This document shows positions 53,083 to 64,000 of a DNA stretch of 64,000 nt, piece by piece. A program made the translations under genes and the position numbers. Under the pieces are notes generated by a model, which worked only from the letters and a program-made list of their open reading frames with translations, ran no database searches and was not told where the DNA came from. Within the stretch, counting starts at the first letter, position 1. The number at the start of each line of letters is the position of its first letter. The DNA is from Azolla caroliniana (Eukaryota; Polypodiophyta), in the NCBI GenBank assembly GCA_043228905.1, contig JBHGNT010000003.1, positions 4,092,001 through 4,156,000 on the forward strand, given 5' to 3'.

Positions 53083-53612
53083 TAACAATCGGCAACGGTT
53101 CGGTTTGAACCGAACCGAATCACGAAACCGTGGTTTAACAGCTTAATGGTAAAAACAGTTTGGTTCGGTTTGGATCAAGTTTAGATTTTTTTAAACAGTT
53201 CGGTTCGGTTTCGGTTTGGTTTCAACAGTCAAAAACCGCGGTTTAAACAGTTTAACGGTTTTTATTTTTTATTTTTTTAAATTTTTATTAAAAAAAATTA
53301 AATTAAATTTTAAACAATCTTTTCATTTTTACACCTTATTCTCACATTTTAGGAACATCTAAAAAATTCTAAAAATTCTAAATAATGAAATATTATAAAT
53401 TTTAAAAAATAAAAAATTTGACCTATGTCGAAAACCAAAACCGAACCACGAAACCGCGGTTTTTACGGTTTAATGGTTTAACGGTTTGAAAAATGTTTTA
53501 ACGGTTCAGTTTAACGGTTTTGCGGTTCGGTTCGGTTAGGTTCAGGTTTCAAACATTTTAAACGGTTCAGTTTGGACCCTCTCGAACCGAACCGAACCGT
53601 TGCCGATTGTTA
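53083..53612. mobile_element. MITE with long inverted repeats, copy 2, 8-bp target duplication
   Basis: Ends TAACAATCGGCAACGG and CCGTTGCCGATTGTTA are exact inverse partners. It is flanked by the perfect direct repeat TCTATAAG (53075-53082 and 53613-53620). An 8-bp duplication is typical of the hAT superfamily, though Mutator-like elements with 8-10 bp cannot be excluded. The interior is rich in AACCGAACCG motifs and has no ORF. Confidence 0.85.
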
Positions 53613-53620
53613 TCTATAAG

Positions 53621-56600
53621 ATGCAACCCATGCTACAATGTAAACACATACCAATTGTTAACAAATATAATGAAAATGATTATATCCAAACTCAATAATT
53701 CAAAAGATTGACACATGACAAAGAACATTAGGGATATTTGCACTAAAGAAAGACTTTGTTATAAAATGCAACAACAAACAAAGCTTTTACTAAAGAGGAA
53801 TAGCATGATAAAAACCTTGACACCGCAATAAATGTTGACATTCTAGAACTGCCAAAAAAATTGGCACCAAGGAAATGTTGAAAGTTTTGGTGATGAAATA
53901 TCAATACTAGAATTCCTTAAGCACTTGAGAAATTCTCATTTGGTAAATGTACATTTGTGCAACAAGAAAATTGTGAGTTCAATTGGCAAAACTATATATT
54001 GTGCAACTAGAAAGTTGTAAATTCAAACTTTGTTGCACATAAGTAATAGTATGGTCGTCAAACAATCCAACAATAATGGGGAAGAATGGAATTTTTATAA
54101 TGTTCACTTTTTTATTATACTAGTGCTTCCTTTTTGTAATGAAGCATTAGTTGTGAAATTTTGATAAGCAAAGAATATTGTTTATTCTAAGTTTTCAAGG
54201 AAATAGTAGATACATGTGACCAAGACCGTTGTTGCGAAGTGTGTTACATGTGCGTTGACAAGTGTCGGGTCTCTATTCGTAAATGGAGATAGAAGGCCAA
54301 AAAGACGATATTAGAAGGATAATGCTAATGGTGTACACACACATGAATGAGCCCAAACCATACTTTCACTTTATTTTTAAAATTGATTATAATTAGTGAG
54401 GTTCTTTTCTTTCTCACTTCCTTAATCCCATTTATCTCTCCCTAGTCTAAGCTTCACAAAATGCCTTGCAAAAGACCCTTACAAACAAGTCTTCAAAATT
54501 TGCATTTCACTACGAGAGGTCCATAAACATAAAAAGAATGTTTCAGGGAAGAATGTGTTTGTTATGGATGTGGTTTCACATCATGTGTCATTGGCAATAT
54601 GACACAATATTGCACCTTGAGATTGTTTTGAAGAGGATATTATATGTGGATGTAGGAAATGTTAGAATCCTTATGGAAACAAGTGGATCATCATCAATCA
54701 TATAAGAAATGCAACAAAAGAATGTTGGGAAAGATCATATATCTTAAAGGTAATGAAATGATACATATAATCTGAATTCTTGATTAGTATTTATTGAACA
54801 CTCCACTTTGCCAATTCTTTTCTCATTGAGATCATTCAAGGGATTTAAACTAACATATATGACATTGTCAATGACATGGGAGCGAATGGGTGTCAACCAT
54901 TCCTAGCCATCTATTGCAATATGATGAAATCCCTATTAACTAATCTAACTCTTAATTAAGGAAATAACTTTGCACTCATTAAATAATTCAAATAACGAAA
55001 TCACAATGCCGATCAATAATAACTACACAAAATAGGATTCGACCCTAAATATTTAAAAAGAAAGCTTAGGTGGTGAAGTGCATGATTACACCTTGGGTAG
55101 AAACAAATGTGGACAGGGATTGCTAATGAAAGGGATGTACCCTAAGTTGGGAACGTTGTCGCGAAGTTAAGCATATGTGTGTGAAAATGGAGCACATCCA
55201 CAGGGGATTGGAATTAGAGAGAATGGAATGACGAGTCTTCGTGGGTACAATAATGTTGGAGGATGTCAAAGTTTCTCAAAGAATTAGATTTATTAACCAG
55301 AACTCTAGTGCGAATGCAAAGGTTTTCTCCACTACAATATGAGAATATGTAAGAATATCAATGTTTCTCAAAGTTTCTCAAAGAATTAGATTTATTAATC
55401 AGAACTCCAGTGCGAATGTAAGGTTTTCTACACTACAATATGAGAATATGTAAGAATATCAGTGTTTGAGGATCTATATAAATGTTTATCTAAAAATGCT
55501 TGTTGAAATGAAGGATGTATATAAATATATATCTACATACATATGCTCATACACACTCAAATACAAACACACGTACTCACATATTTACAAACATGTACGT
55601 ATATATTAAAGTATAAACACATACAAACAAATCGATGTAAAACCATTAATATGCACACTTTGTGCACTCACGTGCACGAAGGGTCCCGTCCATGCAGGCA
55701 TACAAACATAATGATTAACTTAACTCCCCAAATGAAACTGAGTGTGAAAATATACAACTACAAACACTCTAACACCAACGACTCAACCAATCCCATCCTC
55801 TTTGGTTCAGGTCCCCGGAGGTCCTACTCACGTTTCACCTACATGCACGTAATTTTGTGACAATGTCATTGAGCTTTTGGATTGTGTTGTGGCTACCTAG
55901 GTTTGTTCCATAAAAGTCACTAGACATTGCATTAGTTAAATGATGGTCTTGGAGACAATGGTGAGGACATTGATGTTGGGGTAGGGTCAGATCACTTGGA
56001 TAGTAGTTAGTGGATGTTGGTTTCTCATAGAGACTACCTATGCATTTGCATTACATTGCTCATAAGTTACATTTGGGGGCTCTTGATGAATGGATCAATG
56101 ACCATAGATATTGTTAAGCAAATGTATCAATAGAGCTTTTGGTAGACTTGACCAAATTCTCGAAACACACTACCTTAGACCATTGCACATTCCAAGATAG
56201 GATCCCCCAAAATAATGTGTTCTATGTTTTGGATTATCTCAATCATATTAAGGTCTTCTCAAAACTCTTTGAAAATGGTGGAATAGTTGGCTATTGCAAA
56301 GATCCTTGAGGTTGTATTTGCAAAAATACTAGTCATGGAAGCTATTCATGGACTACATCAAATGTTGGACCCATGTGGCCATTGTTCCTATGGTCTTTGA
56401 TTTCCCTTTCCAATCCTTATTCGACCCTCATCCTTGATTTCAACGAGCCTTGTCATTGATTTTCTATCACTAAATGGGCTCGATTCCATGTTGATTGTCA
56501 TGAACCCATAAATGAAGATAAATTACTACAATTGCCCTAAATCAATATCATGGCAAGAAACAATGGATTTAGTGCTTATGAATGAGGTCCAACTTCACAA

Positions 56601-57985
56601 GCATCTAGATAGGTTTGTTTCTAATTCGTTGGCCATAATTATGTTTTGGCATTTCAAAACCTTAACCAAGATTCTATCGTCTAATAGATGACTAAATAAC
56701 TCAAATTCTTGAACATCCCCATGTGATGTGCTATCATGAAAAGGAATGTGTTAGAAACATATAACTTGTTGAATTCAATTACAATAACATTGTGAGCTCC
56801 TAGGTTGGGTCTACTCCATTTCAAGAACTTTAGCTTCAATTTCTCACCCATTGGTTTTCCGTATACATTTACATACTATGGCAAAGACTTATATAAGAAG
56901 ATTACTACAAACCTTCAGAAAAGATATATGTTGGCGCTCTTCAATCAATAGGGTTGAATTAGCACATTTGAAGAAATGGGCCACAAAACTTCTCTAGTAG
57001 TATTGGCAACAGAATGATCTTGTGGGATATGTATTTATATTTATCATAATGGTATTCTTAACATTCATAGCATGTTTTGATTGTGAGCTCCAACATTTTA
57101 CCACTGTTACTTTTATCGAAGACTAAAATACATGTTGAATGACATGCTCAATGAGAATAAAAACTTGGAAATCATCTCAACCTAAAAGGCAAAAGGCATC
57201 TATTGTTCAAATTCTCTTGAAATTGAGCCAATGAACTCCTCTTGAGAATTAAAAAACACATTCTAACATGTCCATATGATTGTTTAAGCATTGTACTTAC
57301 ATCAACCTTAGTAGTATCATGATTCACAATACATTCCCCTGCGAATGAAATTTTCTCATAGGCCAATGTATCAAACCTTGGGATAGCTATGGAGGAAGTT
57401 TTAGTTTTATTTCAAATATAATATCATAAATATTGCACCAAACTATAGAACCATCTTCTTCTCTAACCGGAACATACATATAATAGCCTATCCCTTTGTC
57501 CACCATCCACACCATTGCTTCCATAGTGACAGAACTTACTTGACATTCTCTTCAATGTGAGACCTTGCAAGAGGAGACCAATGCATAATCCTCTTCAATT
57601 GGTGAGTGAAGTATCATAGTTTACTACAATCCTCCACCTTTGATTAGACTCAACTTTGGTTTTCCTACATTGCCAATCGAAACCTACACTAAAATCCAAT
57701 CTCAATTATGATATACAAGAGTCTACAATCGGAAATTTAATAAGCTCCCAAACAACATCTGCCCAATCTTTCCACTTTGCTCCTCAAACAAGTAACCATT
57801 CCAATTTCCAGGGGTACATGCACGTGGTAGCACAAAAACACAAGAGACAATGAAACATCTATGTAAGAAGAGCACAATATGAATAGCCAACAAACGTGAA
57901 CCAAGGCTCAGACATGTCCGAGGTAACTATGATCCCTTGAACCCAAAAATGGTAAGTGTATACCCAAACAACCACTCCGTAAAGG
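53621..57985. other. Long AT-rich stretch without a supported gene
   Basis: No continuous frame, splice pattern or transposon motif was found. A short direct repeat ('aaagtttctcaaagaattagatttatta', then 'cactacaatatgagaatatg') occurs at about 55268-55350 and again at about 55368-55450. Tracts with a degenerate, once-coding look lie at about 55900-57700 but cannot be assigned. Confidence 0.5.
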
Positions 57986-57986
57986 A

Positions 57987-58049
<63 letters not shown>

Positions 58050-58206
58050 GTGACAATAGAAAATGAGCATAAAGCTTCTAAACATTATGCTTTCTACTAA
58101 AGTTCCCACTAAAGCTTGTAAACACTATACTTCCAACCAAAGTGTCCACTGACCCTCCGTTAGAGTTAGTTGGTGGTGGCTCCCCATATTCTTTGCTTTG
58201 CAAATG

Positions 58207-58254
<48 letters not shown>

Positions 58255-58412
58255 GCTTTGCTTTGATTGTAGACATTGTTTTCCCTTCCTTCATAGGGGT
58301 TTGTGTGTGTCTATGTTGAAATATAGAATGGTTTCTTCTTCCTCTTTTTTGGCTGGCACTCATAAAGGGCTACGCTCCCATACATCCTCTCTCTCTGTCT
58401 CTCTCTCTCTCT
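57986..58412. repeat. (CT)n, (AT)n microsatellite cluster
   Basis: (CT)n at 57988-58026 followed by (AT)n to 58049; (CT)n at 58211-58249; shorter CT runs at 58388-58412. Frames crossing these runs on either strand are artefacts of the repeats. Confidence 0.9.
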
Positions 58413-58479
58413 TCTTTTGCCTCTTTCTTTTTCCTTGTGCTCTAGTCGGCAAATTAAGACAATACATGCTCACACATCC

Positions 58480-58770
58480 ATCCATCGATATACATTTATG
58501 CATACATACACATACACCATGCATACAATACATACATGCATTCCTAAGGCCAACTCCATGTGGGCGAGCACAAGCAAGGCCGACCCATACATACATGCAT
58601 GGCTACACATCCTAGACCCACACATACATACATACAAATACAAGCATGCAAATGTACATACATACATACACACACACACATATAGACAGACATGCATACA
58701 TAACAACATACATGCATACATACACACGCACAAACATGCATGCATACATACATACATACATACATAGGCT
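58480..58770. repeat. Degenerate (CATA)n simple-sequence region
   Basis: About 290 bp dominated by cataca/tacata/tgcata words, interrupted by a unique segment near 58545-58610. Several open frames on both strands here (Cys/Tyr/Val-rich or His/Thr-rich) are products of the repeat. Confidence 0.9.
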
Positions 58771-58779
58771 AACTCTCAC

Positions 58780-59441
58780 CAAAAAAGTGGACTGCACACA
58801 CACTCTCTGTGTCTCTCTCCCTAACCTCCACCCCACTCCCTTTTGTTCAAGATCCCCCCTTCGCTCAGCTCTTTAATACTCCATCTCCTCCCTGCCCAAC
58901 CATACATTATACATATATATATTTACATCTGGATACCACTGTTTTGAAACTCCAATCTTTGCAACTTGATTGTATGCATCGAAAAATCAAACCCCTTGTA
59001 TTGCTTTTTGATCTGTTGTGTATAGACAGGCTCCTCAAAACCTCCTCTTGACTCAACCCCCTTGTAATTGCCCACCAATTTGAAGCACTGTCAGTCTGCA
59101 AAGATCAGTTCCCAAATGTCTTTATCTGTCCATAGCAATGCATTCAATTCACATTGATTCGACACTACCCAAATGTTTCTAGTCATAAATCGGAAATTTT
59201 GCACGACTAACCAAATCCAGGTTAGCTAGATTGCGAATCTCATTTTGAACAGTGTGTAGAAGAGCTCTAATAAGCTCGACAAGCAGCAAGCTATGCATTG
59301 AATGTGGGTTTGGTATGTGACAGGAGAGGATTGAAGACAACTGCTGCCAGCCATTGACGATGATGACGATTATCACAATGCCCAGCACATGGGATCTTTC
59401 ATATAATTGTCAAATCTGAGCATTGTCCTGGTTTTGTGGCA
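58780..59441 (+). promoter_or_regulatory. Probable 5' leader and promoter-proximal region of the serine-rich protein gene
   Basis: Pyrimidine-rich DNA (58800-58890) is followed by a 'catatatatatatttac' AT run and 500 bp of sequence without long frames up to the ATG at 59442. The transcription start cannot be fixed. Several upstream ATGs exist, so the leader may be long or spliced. Confidence 0.35.
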
Positions 59442-62400
59442 ATGAGGCATTGTGGCCGTGATGCCATTCGGCAGCAGGAATGGAACAGAAGCAAGGAGAA
59501 CTGGTGTGTACAGGGCGAACCTGATCCCAACCACATCAGAGATGTTGATGATGATCTCATTCTCTTCAATGACATGACCAGAAAGGATAATAAAGGCCTC
59601 CTCCATCCTCCCAATGATAATGACATTGGCGACGTTCCCCTGCGTAAGTTCTTTAATGTCTCCGATTTACTGTCTAATTACAGAATTGATGTCTTTCAAT
59701 ATGAACATTGTGCTCATTTCCGAAGATACCTCCCGTCTTGTGAGAACAGTCGCGATATGCGTGCAGGTGTAATCACTTGCAGAGATTGGTAGATGTATCA
59801 GGAACCCTAATCTGAATAGCTCATTTGATTTGTTTTTTTTGTATGTGTGATTAATTGTACATATACTTGTAGATGGGATCAATTGTAGATAAATCGTGAG
59901 AATGAGATACTTGAGAGAGACACACAAAGAGAGAGAGAGAGAGCAATTTGAGTTTATAAATTGTGCAGAGAGCAGTAAATTCAGAGGTCTCACTGGTTTC
60001 TCCATTTCTCCTTCGTCGACACCCCATTGGAAAGGAAATGATCTTCTCGCAACAGATTCAGACAAGAATGATTACGACTGGTAATGTCTTTGAAATACTG
60101 CATCTGAATCGAGTTTGAATTCGGGTTTTCGCATGCCATGAATTCAAGGAAAGAATGCATTATATATAACATACATGCTGGATCTTATATACAGGCTTCT
60201 AACCCCTCCAGGGACTCCACTTTTCCCATTGCTGGAGAGAGGAGAGCCTGTTCCAGAGCATGCAGAACCACACATCAATCTCATTCAAACGCACACTCCT
60301 TCAAGAGCTTCAGGAGTAAGTAACCTATTCTGCCATTCTCTTATTCATATAGAGTTTGAATCTCAGATCAGACATCTAGAAACTAGTACGCTCTGTCGCA
60401 GTTACGTAGATCAAATCCAAGAGAGATACAGAGCGGAACCCCACGAAGAAGCCATAGCATGACAATGACACCCACCAGTGCAGCATCCCCATCAATTGCC
60501 TCATCATCTCCACGCAGCACAAGTTCCCTGAGGAGAGGACGGACACCTTCCCCTTCATCGAGGACGGGTTCAAGTCCAGCTCTTCGGCCTGCCACTCCTA
60601 CAAAGGCCGGATTGTCGAGGTCCACAACTACTACAAACAGATCATCTTCATCATCGACAAGGCCCTCGACTCCAGTATTGCGAAGAATGAATACATCCCC
60701 AAGTGTCCGTTCGTCTTCAACCGAGAGAACCATCCCAACCCCAACGGGAGGTAGAAGCCGTCGTGCGCCAGTGTCACCGAAACTGCACGCATGGCAAGCA
60801 CTCGATCTCGGGTTCTCAGATGAGGCGCCCCCGAATCTGCGGACATGCATCTCCAGCCGGACGGGCTCCCGGGGATCCTCGGCCATGCTTGCGTTGAGCT
60901 CTTCATCCCCCACAACCCCCTCCTACTCCGAGGCGGCGGCCGAGACGGGCAGCCGGCCCTTGTCACAGTGGCGCAACTCGTCATCATCTGGATCCAGAGT
61001 TTCAAGCACAACGGCGAGCCAAGACTACTGGAGCAGTCGAGGATCGGTCGTGTCCTCCTCGGACGATGGCACTGACACGATCGAGCCGACATTCCTCGAC
61101 TTCAATGCAATGAGTCCGCCCCACCCCACACTGGAAGAAGACACCCGAGTAGCAGAGAATGAAGTAAGCAGCTGGTATCGTCCCAATGTAATACTGAATA
61201 AAAGGTCTGCTACCTTAGGAGAGACCTCTGCTTCTCTGAATGCCACAGTAAGGAAGTCCCTGGAGCCATCCGTGAGGCGTCCTGTAAGTCTCATCTTATA
61301 TCTGATTCAATTCTCTCTACAACAAAGTTACTTGCCTCTTAAACAGCTTGTTTTTTTGGTTTTAAACTCTGCAGGATCACAATCACCATGTTTCTCAAAG
61401 CATGTTCCGTCCTCTCCTATCCAGTGCTCCATCGTCATTTTACACCACACATCACAGGCCTGCGAGTCCAATCTTAGAGTCTTCCATTACAGGGAGCACC
61501 AATGCCAGTTCAGAGAAGGATGTGAGAGTGTTCTCTGGATATGAGAGTGCCTGCAATGAAGATTCAGGAAATAATACCACAGGGAATAAAAAAGGGTCAT
61601 CTCCACCCATAACCAAGAGAATCGAGGCAGATGGGACAGGCATGCCGAACCTGGAGTACACAGAAAGTCCTGGTATTGATGCTGACACACAGGAGCAGGG
61701 AAGTGTCACTGCCAACACAGCCCATGCTTTGGAAACAGAGACTAGAATCATGTGGGAACAAAACACTGTTCATGAACCTGAGCTCAAAGAAACACTAAAG
61801 GAAATGAATGCAAATTGCTGTGAAATGCCTGTGAGCAAAGAGGAGAGTACTTCCACTGATAACTTTCCCATCACCGAGCAAATTGTAAACAATGAATCAA
61901 TAGATTTAGATCCTAAAACAGTGTCTTCAGAGCAACATCCACCAAGTAAGAACTTAAGTTATATCCAAGGAGAGACGTATATGAAGAACAATCCCTTTAA
62001 GAGAGATCTAGATTGTGATGATATTCATCAATCCGACATCTATTACCATGAATTAAACAAACCAGGGCCACTTCAGACATCTCAGTGTTCAAATCAAGAA
62101 ATGATACCAGAATTAGCTCCTCAACCAACAGATGTGCCCTATAAGAGCTCCCTCCAGGTAGGAGGAAACCCCATGCCAGATGAGCGAAACAATGCCCAAG
62201 ACAGTAAAGTCTTTGAGCATGGCAGTGATCAATTCGATAAGGAGGCTTTACGATTAATAAGCAGCTCTGAAGGTCAGGAGTTCTCCAATCATGAAGAATC
62301 AAGTGGCTATTTACAGTTCGAGGACCTGGGAGATTCAGAATTGCAAATTCAACCTACTTCCGTGAAAAACCATGCAGATTTACATGATATGGTGGTCGAA

Positions 62401-64000
62401 AGTTCGCCAGATAGTTCTGCAGACATAGAGGAGAGAAAAACGCTGATTAGTCAAGAAGTATTTGTTACCAACCTAGATTGTGAAATAAAGGGATCGGTAA
62501 ATGCGAGAAAAACTAATTCTGATCACATAGAGACAGATCTTCCTTCATCAGTCAATGCAAACAGTAGAGATGCCTGCGACGAAACAAAATTTAATAATTT
62601 GCCTCCAGATTCTCCAAGTTACAGCAGTAGTTCCTGTAGACATGAGTTAAATTCACAGAATAACAACCTTGAGGACTGCATCAGAGTGCTAGATAGTAAA
62701 GACAATGTAGTCCTCCAAAATTTTGATAAGAATGGAACAACAATCCCAAGATATATCGTGGACGTTGATGGTTATCAAAGCGAGAATGGACAGAAAGTAT
62801 ATAGTTTTCAACTGGATACAGTTGCAATCAATTGTCAAGAGAAGATTATTGAGCAATCCGAGGACCGAGTTCAATTCAACGGGTCTCTCACTTCAAACAG
62901 TGTCCCAGATGAAGTTGAGATAGAAAATGAAAGAGATATTTGCATTCCATTTCAACAGGTACTCCAAGGTGATATGAACAATGAATTCGGGTTAACAAAG
63001 AATCCCTTTGCTGTTGAGGATCCTGTGCCTCTTGCATCTGAGGTGGTTTGTCCCAAAGCTACAATTGTACCAAAGGCAGAAAGTTGTGACGAAACTAAGG
63101 TTGCAGGTTTAATGAATCCAGGGAGTGATGAACAAAATGAGACAACAGATTTTCTAGCACACATTGATACAATAATGAGTAATGCTGAACCAACGGATAT
63201 TATCGATCCCCTTACAGATGTTCGCCTAGATCTGGATAATGTTGAGCCAAACAAGATTATGGATTTTGAGGAGGATATACATCAAAGTTCACAAAACGTT
63301 GAACCAGCTGAAGCTACTACAGCTTTCCTGATCATTGATGTCAACCCAAGTCTCGATGGCAATGAGCCTACTGAGACTACAGACTCTTTGAAGGATAATT
63401 ATCAAAGCACAAGTTGTGATGATGAATCAACTGATGCTAAACCTTCTCCAGAAGATGTTCGTCCACGTCCAGCTTTCCCTGAAACAGCTGAAACTACAAC
63501 TTCTTCCTTGATGGATGATGTTCATTCCACTATCCCACAATTACTTGATATCAGTCCACAAGAAGCAAATGATTTTGTAGAAACAGATGACACAAACAGC
63601 AATGCCATAGTAGTTCAAATGGAGACAATGTCAATATCAACAGAAAGCCATCAATATACAAATACAAACGGTAATATGTATAGCATAAAACACATCATTT
63701 GCTACAGGACAATCCTAATTGTAGCCAAAGGAAATCCTGATAGGGACTTTAAGTTCTCTTTTTGCTTTTCTAGTTAGATCCATATGCTACCAAAGATTCT
63801 AGTTTTATACAGATATTTAATGAGATGAGGATTTAGATAGAAAGATATGTCCGACAGAGTATTGTCACTAACATGGACTTTGTATATTGTGAGTTGCAGA
63901 AGCTACTGTCGAGAATAGTGTGAAAGCCAACCTTTGTTTCGATGAAACTACAAACAGGATACTTTTCTGTAGTTCTATTGTACACGAGATTGTGTACAAG
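59442..64000 (+). CDS. Serine/proline-rich plant protein of the FLO11-like / mucin-like family, partial at the right edge
   Basis: Predicted exons 59442-59643, 59969-60080, 60195-60315, 60402-61283, 61375-63670 and 63900 to beyond 64000. All introns are GT-AG and all phases agree. Exon 1 has the family start DDDLILFNDM; exons 2-3 join to DKNDYDWLLTPPGTPLFPLLE, the hallmark of this plant family; exon 4 is a Ser/Thr/Pro/Arg-rich, GC-rich disordered region with RSSSTRPSTPVLRR and SPKLHAWQALDLGFSDEAPPNL; exon 5 begins with the family's FRPLLSSAPSSFYTTH and SNASSE-like segment. Exon 5 then continues for about 700 acidic, Asp/Glu/Ser-rich residues, far longer than I expect for the family. Exon 6 reads NLCFDETTNRILFCSSIVHE up to the window edge. 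Function is not established; related proteins are often annotated only by low-complexity composition. The start ATG is the first in frame and is moderately certain. Confidence 0.8.

Noticed and set aside
58142-58876. Several open frames on both strands
   Set aside because: They consist of translated CT and CATA microsatellites.
60383-61092. Long minus-strand frames opposite the serine-rich exon
   Set aside because: They are antisense shadows of a GC-rich coding exon whose plus-strand splice phases and family motifs are consistent.

Overview
This window is nuclear DNA of a land plant: spliced genes with short GT-AG introns, Ty1/copia and Ty3/gypsy (chromodomain) LTR retrotransposons nested inside each other, LINE and SINE-like debris, CT-rich leaders and long AT-rich gaps. 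The species cannot be fixed. Duplicated Roco-type GTPase genes and a DUF7869-like transposase are more suggestive of a non-flowering plant with a large, repeat-rich genome than of an angiosperm; that is an inference.

Layout. 1-4.9 kb: AT-rich DNA with tandem repeats, a SINE-like trace and one orphan first exon (4158-4232). 4.97-11.6 kb: the most unusual region, two divergent genes of what looks like one DNA transposon. A leftward, intron-containing gene fuses a ParB-like domain to a beta-class N4/N6 DNA methyltransferase and carries five in-frame stops. A rightward 884-codon gene is an intact DUF7869-like transposase. An array of large palindromes lies between them. 11.9-17.1 kb: a decayed chromodomain gypsy element whose surviving LTR holds two near-perfect heat-shock-element arrays. 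17.3-28.5 kb: a nest of copia elements. Young, intact copia A (22201-27706, TSD TTCTG) sits inside older relative B (18009-28515), which sits inside a copia remnant C.

28.5-31.4 kb: more repeat debris, including a gag-like pseudogene. 31.4-33.5 kb: a Roc-COR GTPase gene. 33.8-35.2 kb: a tandem duplication, a mitochondrial-type tRNA-Gln-like sequence and a LINE fragment. 36.7-46.7 kb: gypsy element 2 (leftward), split by a very young copia D (40066-45601) with apparently identical LTRs. 46.7-49.1 kb: a broken second copy of the Roco gene. 49.1-58.8 kb: mostly non-coding, with one unknown ORF, a LINE tail, two MITEs with long inverted repeats and microsatellites. 59.4 kb to the right edge: a six-exon (so far) host gene for a serine/proline-rich protein of the plant FLO11-like/mucin-like family, with an unusually long acidic exon, continuing beyond the window.

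The host content is therefore small: the Roco duplicate pair, the serine-rich protein gene and perhaps the orphan exon. Nearly everything else is mobile DNA of several ages. All exon limits and homologies were read by eye from splice-site phase and motifs.
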